From Protula sp. h YS-2021 (taxonomy: Eukaryota; Annelida; Polychaeta; Sabellida; Serpulidae), in the NCBI GenBank assembly GCA_949752745.1, contig OX457034.1, positions 414,493 to 478,492 of the forward strand: DNA of 64,000 bases. Direction: 5' to 3'. The notes below the pieces were generated by a model. That model was not told where the DNA came from. It was given only the letters and a program-made list of their open reading frames with translations, and ran no database searches. Below are positions 19,780-31,800 of this stretch, in pieces (position 1 is the stretch's first letter; every line of letters begins with the position of its first letter). The translations under genes were made by a program, and so were the position numbers.

Positions 19780-21095
19780 GTGGAAGAGATATCATTCCTT
19801 TGTAGACCTTTGCAGGGACGGGGTGTGAGTTGGAGGACATGTTGGGGAGGACGGCGTATGATTAGGACACGTCGTGTGGGGAGGACAGGGTGTGGGTGGG
19901 GACGTGTGGGGGAGGACGACGAGTGGGGGTAGGACGGGATGTGGGGAAGGACGCAGTGGGGGATGAGCTGTGGAAGGGGACGGGTTTGGGGGGTGAGGTG
20001 TTGAGGAGGACAGGGTGTGGGGGAGGAAGTGTGGGGGGACTGTGTGGGGGGAACGGGGTGTGATTGGATGGGGTGTGGAAAGGGACGTGGTTTGGGGGAC
20101 GGGGCGTTAGGGTAACGGGGTGTGGAGGAGAAAGTGTGAGAGGGGTAGGACTGGTGTATGGGAGGAAGCGGTGTGGGTGAAGGGGTGTGGAAGAGGACGG
20201 GTTGGGGGATGGGGTGTTGGGGAGGACGGGGTGTGGAGGGACGGGATGTGGGAGAGGAACTGTTGGGGGACGGGGTGAGAGGGAGGACGGGTTTGATTGG
20301 ATGGGGTGTGGAAAGGGTCGGGGTTTGGGGGACGGGGTGTGGGGGACGGGTTGTAGGGGAGGAAGTGTGGGAGGTGGAGGACGGGGTGTGAGGGGACGGT
20401 ATGTGGAAAACGACGGGTTATGGGGGACGACGTGTTGTGGTAGGATTGGTTTGAGGGAGGACGGGGTGTGGGGGGATGGGGTGTGGAGGGGGACGGGGTT
20501 TGAAGGGACGGGGTGTTTGGTGGAGGACGAGTGTGGGGGACAGTGTTGATGGGAGGACGTGTGGGTTAGGAAGGAGTGTGGGGGGGGGGGGGTGACGTGT
20601 TGGGGAGGAAGGGTGGGAGGAGACATTGTGTGGATGGGAGGAAGTGTTTGGGAGGACGTGGTGTAAGGAGAACGGGGTGTGGGAGGAGGACAAGGTGTAG
20701 TGAACGCGGTATGGAGGGACGGGGTGTACAAGGTTCGGGAATTGATTGATTAATAATTAAATAGCGTATTGATTGATTGATTGAAGTTACGGGGTGTGGG
20801 GAGGGGAGGGCGGAGTGTGGGGGAGGACGGTGTGTGGGAGGACGGGGTGTGAGGGGGGAGGACGAGGTGTGGCGGGGGAGGACAGGGTGTGGTGAAGGAC
20901 GGGGTGTGAGGGCGGTGTATGTGGGGTGGAGAATGGGGTGTGGGGGAGGACGGGGTGCAGGGAGAGGACCGGGTGTGGGAGGACATGGTTTGGGACGAGG
21001 ACGGAGTGTTGGGGAGGACGAAGTGTGGGGGGAGGACGGGATGTGGGGGAGAATTTGGTGTGAGGTGTGTGGGAGGACGGGGTCGTACGCGGGGT
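19780..21095. repeat. G-rich, strand-asymmetric minisatellite
   Basis: Degenerate 12-25 base units of the type GGGGGAGGACGGGGTGTG run from 19800 to 20735 and from 20775 to 21095, split by an ATTGATTGATTAAT-rich island. The plus strand is almost free of C, so the minus strand gives long Pro/Ser/Thr/His-rich open frames (one of 289 codons) that are by-products. Many G runs could form G-quadruplexes. Confidence 0.9.
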
Positions 21096-21109
21096 ACACA
21101 TGGTAATAT

Positions 21110-21830
21110 ATATGCTACAAAATGCCCCTTATCCCGATAGAACAGACGCAATCTAATGCTGACAATATAACACAAGACAAAGTGTAAAAAGCAAGGTTTA
21201 ATATCATTCTATTACACGAGCCAATTGATAATATGTGACAAATGTTAGGTGGAAAATATAATTTAAGTTTTTCTCTTCAGTAAGTACCCATAAAGTGTTT
21301 GCTCGTTAATTATTTATAAATAAAGGGCCGGTTTCTGTCATAGGCCACGTTTGTCAGAATGTAACACACATGCTTATGTGTCTTTCAAAGTCTACATGTA
21401 AAGCACCAATCAGACCTAAATTAACAAAAATGCATGTTTTGTTTTATATGTTTGCGAATAAGAAATTTCTACTTTACAGATGCTTATATTCCACCATAAA
21501 TACTACCAATAATTTAATTTCGCTATAGACAAGACATTCATGACATGAATAATTTCAAATGGAAAGAGTTCCACATAAAGGCTTCATGCTGTTCCATCAT
21601 CATACCCATCAAGAATGTTTAGATTAACTTTTGTGCTGATAAACGTCATGCACGGTATCCGATTAACACCGTCTACAGGTCGACGTTTGATAGACGTTGA
21701 TTTCCCGTGTCCAATCGGAAAGATAACTAATGGAAGTCGAAACAATGTGGCATTGACGTCGAGACAGCGACGTTGTACGGATGTTAACTTAGAATTGTGT
21801 CACCTCTCCGAAACTCTACCCCACACTTAG
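21110..21830. other. Non-coding stretch with CGACGTT motifs
   Basis: AT-rich. Between 21640 and 21790 several TCGACGTT / GACGTCGA motifs recall the subterminal region of the 16827-18806 element; it may be a remnant, but no ends are visible. Confidence 0.3.
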
Positions 21831-21834
21831 GTAA

Positions 21835-22185
21835 TAAGCCAAATCACAAATTGGGTGTTTTGAATAAAATGCGCAAAAATTTTGAATTTCGACTGCTAGG
21901 GCATCTCGTAAAAATGAAAGAAATGATATAAAAATATGCAAGAAATGTCGCAAAAACAGTTCATACTTGATACATAAAAGAAGTGAAACTTGAAGCTATT
22001 TGTTAAAATTCTAGTAAATTTTTAAAATAGACTACGGGTATTAAAAAAACGATTGTTGTTTGGTGCAAGTGAAGTTTGACATCTAGGCGAAATCTCTCTA
22101 TCATTTCTTTCATTTTACCAGCTTATTTCATCCAAAACGCAGCTTTTATTGGGAACGCACAAAGTGTGATTCCATCACTGAGGAA
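21835..22185. mobile_element. MITE, AAGCCAAATCA family, copy 1
   Basis: Left arm has AAGCCAAATCACAAATTGGG then GAATAAAATGCGCAAAAAT. The right arm carries the inverse, TTTTATTGGGAACGC and TGTGATT. It shares its body with 58799-59152 and more distantly with 60140-60460. Non-coding. Confidence 0.65.
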
Positions 22186-22189
22186 ATGC

Positions 22190-23070
22190 ATCAACTAAAT
22201 TATCATGGATATTTTTTAAACAATTCCGGAAAAGAGTTTCACATTGCTGAGATATCCACATTTTTACATTTTGCGTCCTCATTTTTACGCCTCGTAGTTT
22301 TTGCTTGTGACCGTAGACTTCAATAAAAAGGTTTATTTTCGATGTCTAAACAACCATTTTCAGCGTCGCACCATTGAATGGAAAAAAATCAATGCACCCC
22401 TTTGATTTAAGTAAAACTACGTACATTGGCATTCAGTACTCACGTTCTTATGTTCAATAATACTAGAAATACTAATATCAACAAGTTCTGTTACTTATTT
22501 CAATGAAATTCATCTAAGTAATTCCATACATATATACAAATATAGATATCGATTAATATTAGCCGATAATGTCCTTGTCTGTAGCTTTTAGGGCAGTATA
22601 GGTCACCCATATAATAGCACAAGAAAGTTGTCAATGAGATGGTCATCATAGTGATTTTGAGCAGCTAAAGGTACCCTTCACGAATCTAAAATATTGGAAA
22701 CAATTCAAACAATTGTGAAATTCACCAGCGTTACCCAATAATCAAACCTTTCATCGCACATGAATACATCTTAATAAGCAACCCCTTTTCTGTGTTTTTT
22801 TCGTGGTTAAGATAACACCAGAAACCTCTTTAAAATAACATCATAAACTTCTTACAATTTGCTTAGGGTGTAAAATGTTTGGAACATAAATGCTCAAAAT
22901 TGCATCAACTTTAAGCCATAAGAAACAAAAACAAATGTAATAAAAATGTTATTTTTTACGCTTATTTATTTCCATGTTTCTCTTTTATTTTAATGGATTA
23001 TCTTAATAAAACTGAAATAAAATCAATACAATTAAAATTTAATCAACTAAAAATTCGAATTTATATTTCC
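22190..23070. other. 3' flank of the TSP1 gene
   Basis: AT-rich, non-coding. On the minus strand, AATAAA motifs about 90-110 bases beyond the stop codon (near 22985 and 22966) could serve as poly(A) signals of the TSP1-repeat gene. Confidence 0.4.
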
Positions 23071-23076
23071 TCAATA

Positions 23077-23220
23077 CTAAAAGAGATCAGTAAGTTTCAT
23101 ACTGCTTTCGCAGATCCAGATCTTGAGGTTTTTGGCAGCCATTTCTCTCCAGGGCATTTTGAATGACACGAGCAGACTATCGACGTTTTGTTTACAATCA
23201 GTAAATGTGGATGTTTTAAA
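23077..23220 (-). CDS. TSP1-repeat gene, last coding exon
   Basis: GGTATCAG acceptor, phase 0, 47 codons and a TAG stop. It includes LLVSFKMPWREMAAKNLKIW then ICESS, the C-terminal part of the last domain. Confidence 0.8.
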   Translation of the reverse strand, partial: FKTSTFTDCKQNVDSLLVSFKMPWREMAAKNLKIWICESSMKLTDLF

Positions 23221-25763
23221 CTGATACCGATCCATTTTACCAATAATTTTCTAAAATAACACAACACGAATATATCATTTTATAGTCTTAGTATACATTC
23301 TTTAATTTAGTCGTTAAATAAGGTTCAAAGTATCTCTATTTTTATTAAACATATAATAGTAGTCTTACGTCAGGGAAAATTTGTTGTGCAACTAGGCAGA
23401 CAGCAAAACATCACACATTCAGTAACGAATAATTCTTCTCTTGTGGATCACATGCATGCATTTTATTAAAGCAAAATTTGTGTGTCTTACCTTTCTATCT
23501 CCTAAACCATTATTATAGGTGACCTTGACCTGTTTTGCATACTGAGTATCGATTTCTACTTTGTACACCGTTGATGGGCTGTTAAACTAAAACAATTCAA
23601 TTATTTTAGTACATTTGTGTATTCAGGATATTTATAATTCAGATATATTCAGATACCATACTCTATCCATTATGCTGACACTGTACGCTATCTATTATTT
23701 TGATACAATACGGTATCTATTAATTTAATGCTATTCAGTATCTGTTATTCTGATACTATAGGGTATTTATTGCGCAGATACAGCATGGTATCTATTATTT
23801 TGTTACCATATGGTATCTATTACTCTTACACTCTACGGTTTCTATGATTTTGATACTATAAGGTATCTATTATTCTGATCCTGTGCTGTATCTAATATTC
23901 TGATGCTATAAGGTACATATTACTTTGGTACTGCGCGATACATATACCTCTGGAACTATAGAAAATCTATTATTCCGATGCCATACGGAATCTATTATTC
24001 TGATACTATCCACTATCCATTATTCCGATATGGTGCGATATCTGTTATTCGCTATATGCTATGTGGGATCTATTATTCTAATACTTTACTGTATTTGTTA
24101 CTCAGATACTGCCTGGTATGTATTATCTCATACCACACATCTACCATTCTGATAATATGAGGTAAATATTACGCTAATACTACACGATATCTATTATACT
24201 AATGCTATATGCTATCTATTACTCTGATACTGTACAGTATCTATTATTTTGGTACTGTACGGTATCTATTATTCTTACACTATACGGTTTCTAAAACTGA
24301 TTCTATCTTTTATCTACTCTTCTGATACCGTACGTTATCTGATATTATACCGTTTTACTTATTCTGATCATTTACAGTATAAATTATTAAATACTATGCG
24401 GTATCTCTTATTGTGATACTACACGGTATTCTTATTTTGATACTATATAGTATCTAATGTTCTGATAAGAAACGGTATCTATTATTCTGATATTATTCAT
24501 TATCTGGTATTCTGAAATTATGCGGTATCTATTGCTCTGATGCTATACGTTATCTATTATTCTGATATTACATGGTATCTATTACTCTAATACTACACGG
24601 TATCTATCATTGGTATACTACACGACATTCATTACTCTGATGTTATACGGTGTCTATAATCCTGATACTTTACGTATATGCCACATCTATTACGCTGATA
24701 CTGTACGGTATCCGTTGCTTTGAAACTATACAATATCTATAATTCTGATACTATACGGTACCTATTACTTTGATGCTATACAATAATTTTTTACTGTATT
24801 GTAGAAATGTGTTTGTTTAGAGACATTAAGTAAAATGTTCCAAGAAAAAAAGAAAAAGCAATCGTTGATTAGGTTAATTTTCCACTGTTGACGGTACATG
24901 TGTATGTGGGTTATCATCTTTACGCGAGTAGGAAGGTGGATGAGGGGGCATCAATTCGCCATTATTTTCTGCATACGTATGTCTCACGTGAGTGCGTTTT
25001 CATGTGTGCGTGCGTGTCTCAGACTGCCTGTGTATGTGGGTGATTGTCTTTGGGTGAGTCAAGAGACGGGATAGAGGGAGCATCAAATTTGCCATTTCGG
25101 TGTCTATGTCTAATATGTGTGTATGTTCCTCCGTGTATGCGTGTACGCATGCATAGATGAGGGCCTCTGGGTGAGGTGAGGAGGGGTGTTGATGAGTTAT
25201 ATAAGTCATGCTCACCACAACATACTTACATCAAAGGTCACTCTATCTTTGCCGTCATCGTTACCCACAAGATAGGCGTAAGTCTTTTCAGACGGACAAA
25301 AAATATCAGCCGGGTTGCCATCGAACATTGTCCCTATGGCAACCAGTCCGTATGCCGGGTAGGTACCACACTCCAATAAAACTAGAAAAATACACAAATG
25401 GCTATATAGCTACATAGCTATATATATAATATATATATCTGTATATCTGCGTGTGTTTGTGTGTATACATATATTCCTAACTTCACGCATCAAGAGACCA
25501 TGCTCTAAAAATCATATCACCCGACTCAGAAAAATACAGAACATCGAAAAAATATCTGGTATAATAAACACTCAATTTTGTCATTTAAACGCAATTTAAA
25601 ATGGTCTTTGTAAGTACATTTATACAATAAACAGGGAAGTCAGTTGATAATTGATTTAAAATAAATAGATACTGGCCTATAGTTTAATGGTTTACGGTAT
25701 CAGACTACGATTTTATTGTATTCGTCTTTAATACTTTTTGAAGCCCACAAATAAAGGAGATTC

Positions 25764-25835
<72 letters not shown>

Positions 25836-28800
25836 TCTGAAACCAGTCAGACGGAGACCATGCCTTATATATAGCACTTAGGGAGACCATTTGTATATTG
25901 AATAATGTATTTTTTTAGAAAAAAGGTCTGTTTACAGTGCTAAATTATATTTTTCTTCAATTTCGTGTTAAACCATGCATAAATATCTTGAACAGTTAAG
26001 GAGAAATAGTGGTTGCTATACATTTTTAATACATAATATATAGCGGATTTTAAATAAAACCGGATGTCCTTAAAGCTGATTTTCGGCCCTTGTATTTATA
26101 CACGGCATAAAATTTAGTTTTAGTCTCCCCAAATTTTTGGTCTCCTTAATACTGTTGTTTTAGCAAAAATGGCCCCCTTATTGCTGGAATTATACACACA
26201 CACACATATATATATATATATATTTATATAGTGCCTACCGCTACTTAATTCACAGGCCATTGTTTCTGTGCCCGCATCGTCACCGCCCGGACAAACGTCA
26301 CTTGACGGGCAATCTGGAATGATGCACTCCCGCGTTCTAGTCTTTGTACCACTACAGCATGTTGTGACGCAGTCAGACCATGGCCGCCAAGGACCCCAAT
26401 ACGGATCATCTACAGACCGTCAACAAAAGTGACAGCAAAAACACTATAAGCATAAAATGTCGTAACAAAGATCCTGATGAATAGAGAAATCATCGTTTCA
26501 GGCAAAACTTCTATGCCCAACATATTTTGTTGGAAGGCGGTAACAGGAAAAATCAAAGGTTTTGATAGAAGTTGACTAATTGTTGAATCGGCAGAGGGCG
26601 TTCTTCCTGAGCTGAAATGTGGTAAAGAACATCAGCACAGCAAAGATAGTAAACTGACAAAACTAGAGAAAAAGTAGAAATCGCAGATGAATATTCAATA
26701 GAAAATCCAAATTTCTACTTTGACACACTGAATGAAGCGAAAAACTTTTCTCAAGCACGCACACAGAACAGTTACTGAAGAAGAACTCATCAAAAAAATA
26801 AAACAAATTGATTGAGAAGCCCAAAGAGATAAAAAACTCAAGTTGTGCTCGAAACACAGAAACAAAATCAGCAGAGGAATGGTAAGCAGATGGAGCAACT
26901 GAAAGGAAAATTGGGAGAGTGAAAACTGGTATAAACATTTCACAGAGCTTCTAGGTAAACCTCCCTAAATCACAGATGATGATGACGCCATCGAACTATT
27001 TGCGTAATCTCAATGAAGTTAGTGATCCATCCAAGGAAAAAGAATGTTAGAAAGCCAAAAGGTTGATAGTTGAAGGCAAAGGTAGTGGAAAGGCCAATAC
27101 ACAATCAGAGATTTTAAAGATTTGTGACCTTGTTGATGATATCTTGAAATTCTGTAGAAGGACAATGGTCGATATTACCTATGCGCAAAACACAGAACAC
27201 TTCTCAAGAGGAATGGCTAAGCACAATCTTGTTAGTTGCAAATAAGTACGATAAGCCAATTTGCAATTTCAGATCTTTTTCCGGTGGAGGTGTTGCTTCG
27301 ACTGCAATTATTTTGGGATAAATTCTAAAGAAATGATAAAGGAAAAACATCGAAAATCTAATTTTCTTTCAACATGCACACTTTCAAATTTATAAAGCCA
27401 TGATATGATCTTTTAAAAGCTATTTTACATATTTTTCGGTCCCTTGTTGAATCAATGAAATGTTGATTTTTGCCAGTTTTTCCTATCATTTCTTTATGTC
27501 CTTATCACAAATGAATTCAGCCGAAACACAAAAACTAAGCCTACACACACCAGTCAAAGTGTGAGTAGGCTTATGCTGTGATGTTAAATTGTATGACCAG
27601 CTAGAGATCCACACCTACAAAAATATCAAAACGGATTTCTATCTTGAAGATCGACTACAACCCAAATACTTGCACTGCGATGCATCATGCAAGGCGTTAA
27701 AGCCAAAAAGTTACAAGCTATAACCATATTTATCGATTTCAAGAAAGCATTTGACACTGTTCTCAGAGGGAGTAGGAAGCTAGTCAGCCGTCAATGTTAT
27801 TTGGGAAAGCCATACCCGAAACAAGGACCTTTAAACAGATATGTCATCAATCACCTTCAAAATAAAGCAAAGGTGCCTGAAGCTAGCGGGTCATTGGTAT
27901 AGACACCCCGCTGATCTTGTGGTAGTGAAGTCATGGAAAGCGTAACCGGGTAAAACTAGCCCTCAGGTAATACAGCAATAAATAGAGGACTCTTAACCTC
28001 GAAGCGAAGGATATAGATGCGCGCACGATGTATAGAAGTCAGTCGAAAAGCATGACAGGTTTGATACCTCGTTATAGGCAGCTAGGTGTGTGAGACTTTA
28101 ATTAATAACGATCTACAGCATGAGGTGCAATTGGGGTAAGAATTATCGATAAAGAGATATGTAACCTGTGATCTTCAAATGCAAGGTTTTGACCATGCTA
28201 ATGACAAATCTCAAGGTATATTCTATATGAATTATTAAGAATGATGAAACAATCATGTGAACGATGAGGTACCTACAATAATTCAGATTTGCAATATTAA
28301 AATCAGATAAAAGTCTGAACAGCTATATTTATAATATAAAAGTGTGTCGACGTTTAATTATATTTTATTAACCTATTGAAAAGTCAATTATGATACAAAC
28401 TGGTCATACCTTTAGACACAGGGCAGCTAACAGTCTCCTCGGGATCACCAGGACAAACACAGTTCGGACTTTCACAGTTCGGGCAATCGGGATCTGGCTC
28501 ACATTCACGTGATCTTGTCTTTTCACCAATCCCACATCCAGTCTCCATGCAATCCCCAAATGGTCCCCAATCACCCCATGCCGGAGGCTCTGACAAAATA
28601 TGAAAATTTTTAATTAATGTTACGGCGCGCTCAACTGGTAGTTCACAGATATTGAAAATGTTTCGAATAAATGATAAACGGTCAAATGAGAAATTCTTGT
28701 TGGAAATATATCAACTTTGACCATTTTCATTTCACAATTACTTAATAAACAGAAATACTTCTATTGGCCTGTTGAAGAATATTAATTGGTTTCATGTCAA

Positions 28801-31800
28801 AACGAAGGATATAGCTGCGCGCACGATGTATAGAAGTCAGTCAAAAACATGACAGGTTTGATACCTCGTTATAGGCAGCTAGGTGTGTGAGACTTTAATT
28901 AATAACGATCTACAGCATGAGGTGCCATTGGGGTAAGGATTATCGATTAACAGATATGTAACCTGTGATCTTCAAATGCAAGGTTTTGACCACGTCAATG
29001 ACAAATCTCAAGGTATATTCTATATGACTTATTAAGAATGATGAAACAATCATGCGAACGATCATGTGAACGATGAGGTACCTACAATAATTCAGATTCG
29101 CAATATTAAAATCAGATAAAAGTCTGAACAGCTATATTAACAATATAAAAAGTATGTCGAAGTTTAATTATATATAATTAACCTAGGGAAAAGTCAATTA
29201 TGATACAAATTGATCATACCTTTAGACACAGGGCAGCTAACAGTCTCCTCGGGATCACCAGGACAAACACAGTTCGGACTTTCACAGTTCGGGCAATCGG
29301 GATCTGGCTCACATTCACGTGATCTTGTCTTTTCACCAATCCCACATCCAGTCTCCATGCAATCCCCAAATGGTCCCCAATCACCCCATGCCGGAGGATC
29401 TGACCAAATATATAAATATTATTTAAAGTTATGGCGCGCTCAACTGGTAGTTCACAGATATTGAAAATGTTTCGAATAAATGATACACGGTCAAATGAGA
29501 AATTCTGGTTTGAAATATATTAACTTGGACCATTTTCATTTCACAATTACTTAATAAACAGAAATACTTCTATTGGCCTGTTGAAGAATATTAATTGGTT
29601 TCATGTCAAAACGAAGGATTAGCTGCGCGCACGTTGCATAGAAGACAGTAGAAAAGCATGACAGGTTTGATACCTCGTTATAGGCAGCTAGGTGTGTGAG
29701 ACTTTAATTAATAACGATCTACAGCATGAGGTGCCATTGGGGTAAGGATTATCGATAAACAGATATGTAAACTGTGATCTTCAAATGCTATTGACAAATC
29801 TCAAGGTATATTCTATATGAATTATTAAGAATGATGAAACAATCATGTGAACGATCATGTGAACGATGAGGTACCTACAATAATTCAGATTCGCAATATT
29901 AAAATCAGATAAAAGTCTGAACAGCTATATTTACAATATAAAAAGTATGTCGAATTTTAATTATATATAAATAACCTAGTGAAAAGTCAATTATGATACA
30001 AAATGGTCATACCTTTAGACACAGGGCAGCTAACAGTCTCCTCGGGATCACCAGGACAAACACAGTTCGGACTTTCACAGTTCGGGCAATCGGGATCTGG
30101 CTCACATTCACGCGATCTTGTCTTTTCACCAATCCCACATCCAGTCTTCATGCAATCCCCAAATGGTCCCCAATCTCCCCATGCCGGAGGCTCTGACAAA
30201 ATATGAAAATCTTGTTTAATGTTACGCCGCGCTCAGCTGTAGTACGGGCATTCAAAATGTTTAGAGTAAATGATAAACGGTCAAAAGTGAAATTCTGGTT
30301 TGAAATATATCAACTTTGAACATTTTCATTTCACAATTACTTAATAAACAGAAATACTTCTATTGGCCTGTTGAAGAATATTAATTGGTTTCATGTCAAA
30401 ACGAAGGATATAGCTGCGCGCACGATGTATAGAAGTCAGTCAAAAACATGACAGGTTTGATACCTCGTTATAGGCAGCTAGGTGTGTGAGACTTTAATTA
30501 ATAACGATCTACAGCATGAGGTGCCATTGGGGTAAGGATTATCGATTAACAGATATGTAACCTGTGATCTTCAAATGCAAGGTTTTGACCACGTCAATGA
30601 CAAATCTCAAGGTATATTCTATATGACTTATTAAGAATGATGAAACAATCATGTGAACGATCATGTGAACGATGAGGTACCTACAATAATTCAGATTCGC
30701 AATATTAAAATCAGATAAAAGTCTGAACAGCTATATTAACAATATAAAAAGTATGTCGAAGTTTAATTATATATAATTAACCTAGGGAAAAGTCAATTAT
30801 GATACAAATTGATCATACCTTTAGACACAGGGCAGCTAACAGTCTCCTCGGGATCACCAGGACAAACACAGTTCGGACTTTCACAGTTCGGGCAATCGGG
30901 ATCTGGCTCACATTCACGTGATCTTGTCTTTTCACCAATCCCACATCCAGTCTCCATGCAATCCCCAAATGGTCCCCAATCACCCCATGCCGGAGGCTCT
31001 GACAAAATATGAAAATTTTTAATTAATGTTACGGCGCGCTCAACTGGTAGTTCACAGATATTGAAAATGTTTCGAATAAATGATAAACGGTCAAATGAGA
31101 AATTCTTGTTGGAAATTTATCAACTTTGACCATTTTCATTTCACAATTACTTAATAAACAGAAATACTTCTATTGGCCTGTTGAAGAATATTAATTGGTT
31201 TCATGTCAAAACGAAGGATATAGCTGCGCGCACGATGTATAGAAGTCAGTCAAAAACATGACAGGTTTGATACCTCGTTATAGGCAGCTAGGTGTGTGAG
31301 ACTTTAATTAATAACGATCTACAGCATGAGGTGCCATTGGGGTAAGGATTATCGATTAACAGATATGTAACCTGTGATCTTCAAATGCAAGGTTTTGACC
31401 ACATCAATGACAAATCTCAAGGTATATTCTATATGACTTATTAAGAATGATGAAACAATCATGTGAACGATCATGTGAACGATGAGGTACCTACAATAAT
31501 TCAGATTCGCAATATTAAAATCAGATAAAAGTCTGAACAGCTATATTAACAATATAAAAAGTATGTCGAAGTTTAATTATATATAATTAACCCAGGGAAA
31601 AGTCAATTATGATACAAATTGATCATACCTTTAGACACAGGGCAGCTAACAGTCTCCTCGGGTTCACCAGGACAAACACAGTTCGGACTTTCACAGTTCG
31701 GGCAATCGGGATCTGGCTCACATTCACGTGATCTTGTCTTTTCACCAATCCCACATCCAGTCTCCATGCAATCCCCAAATGGTCCCCAATCACCCCATGC

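Noticed and set aside
19862..20731. A 289-codon Pro/Ser/Thr/His-rich open frame on the minus strand
   Set aside because: It is read straight from the C-rich strand of a degenerate minisatellite; all overlapping frames have the same composition and there are no splice signals or domains.
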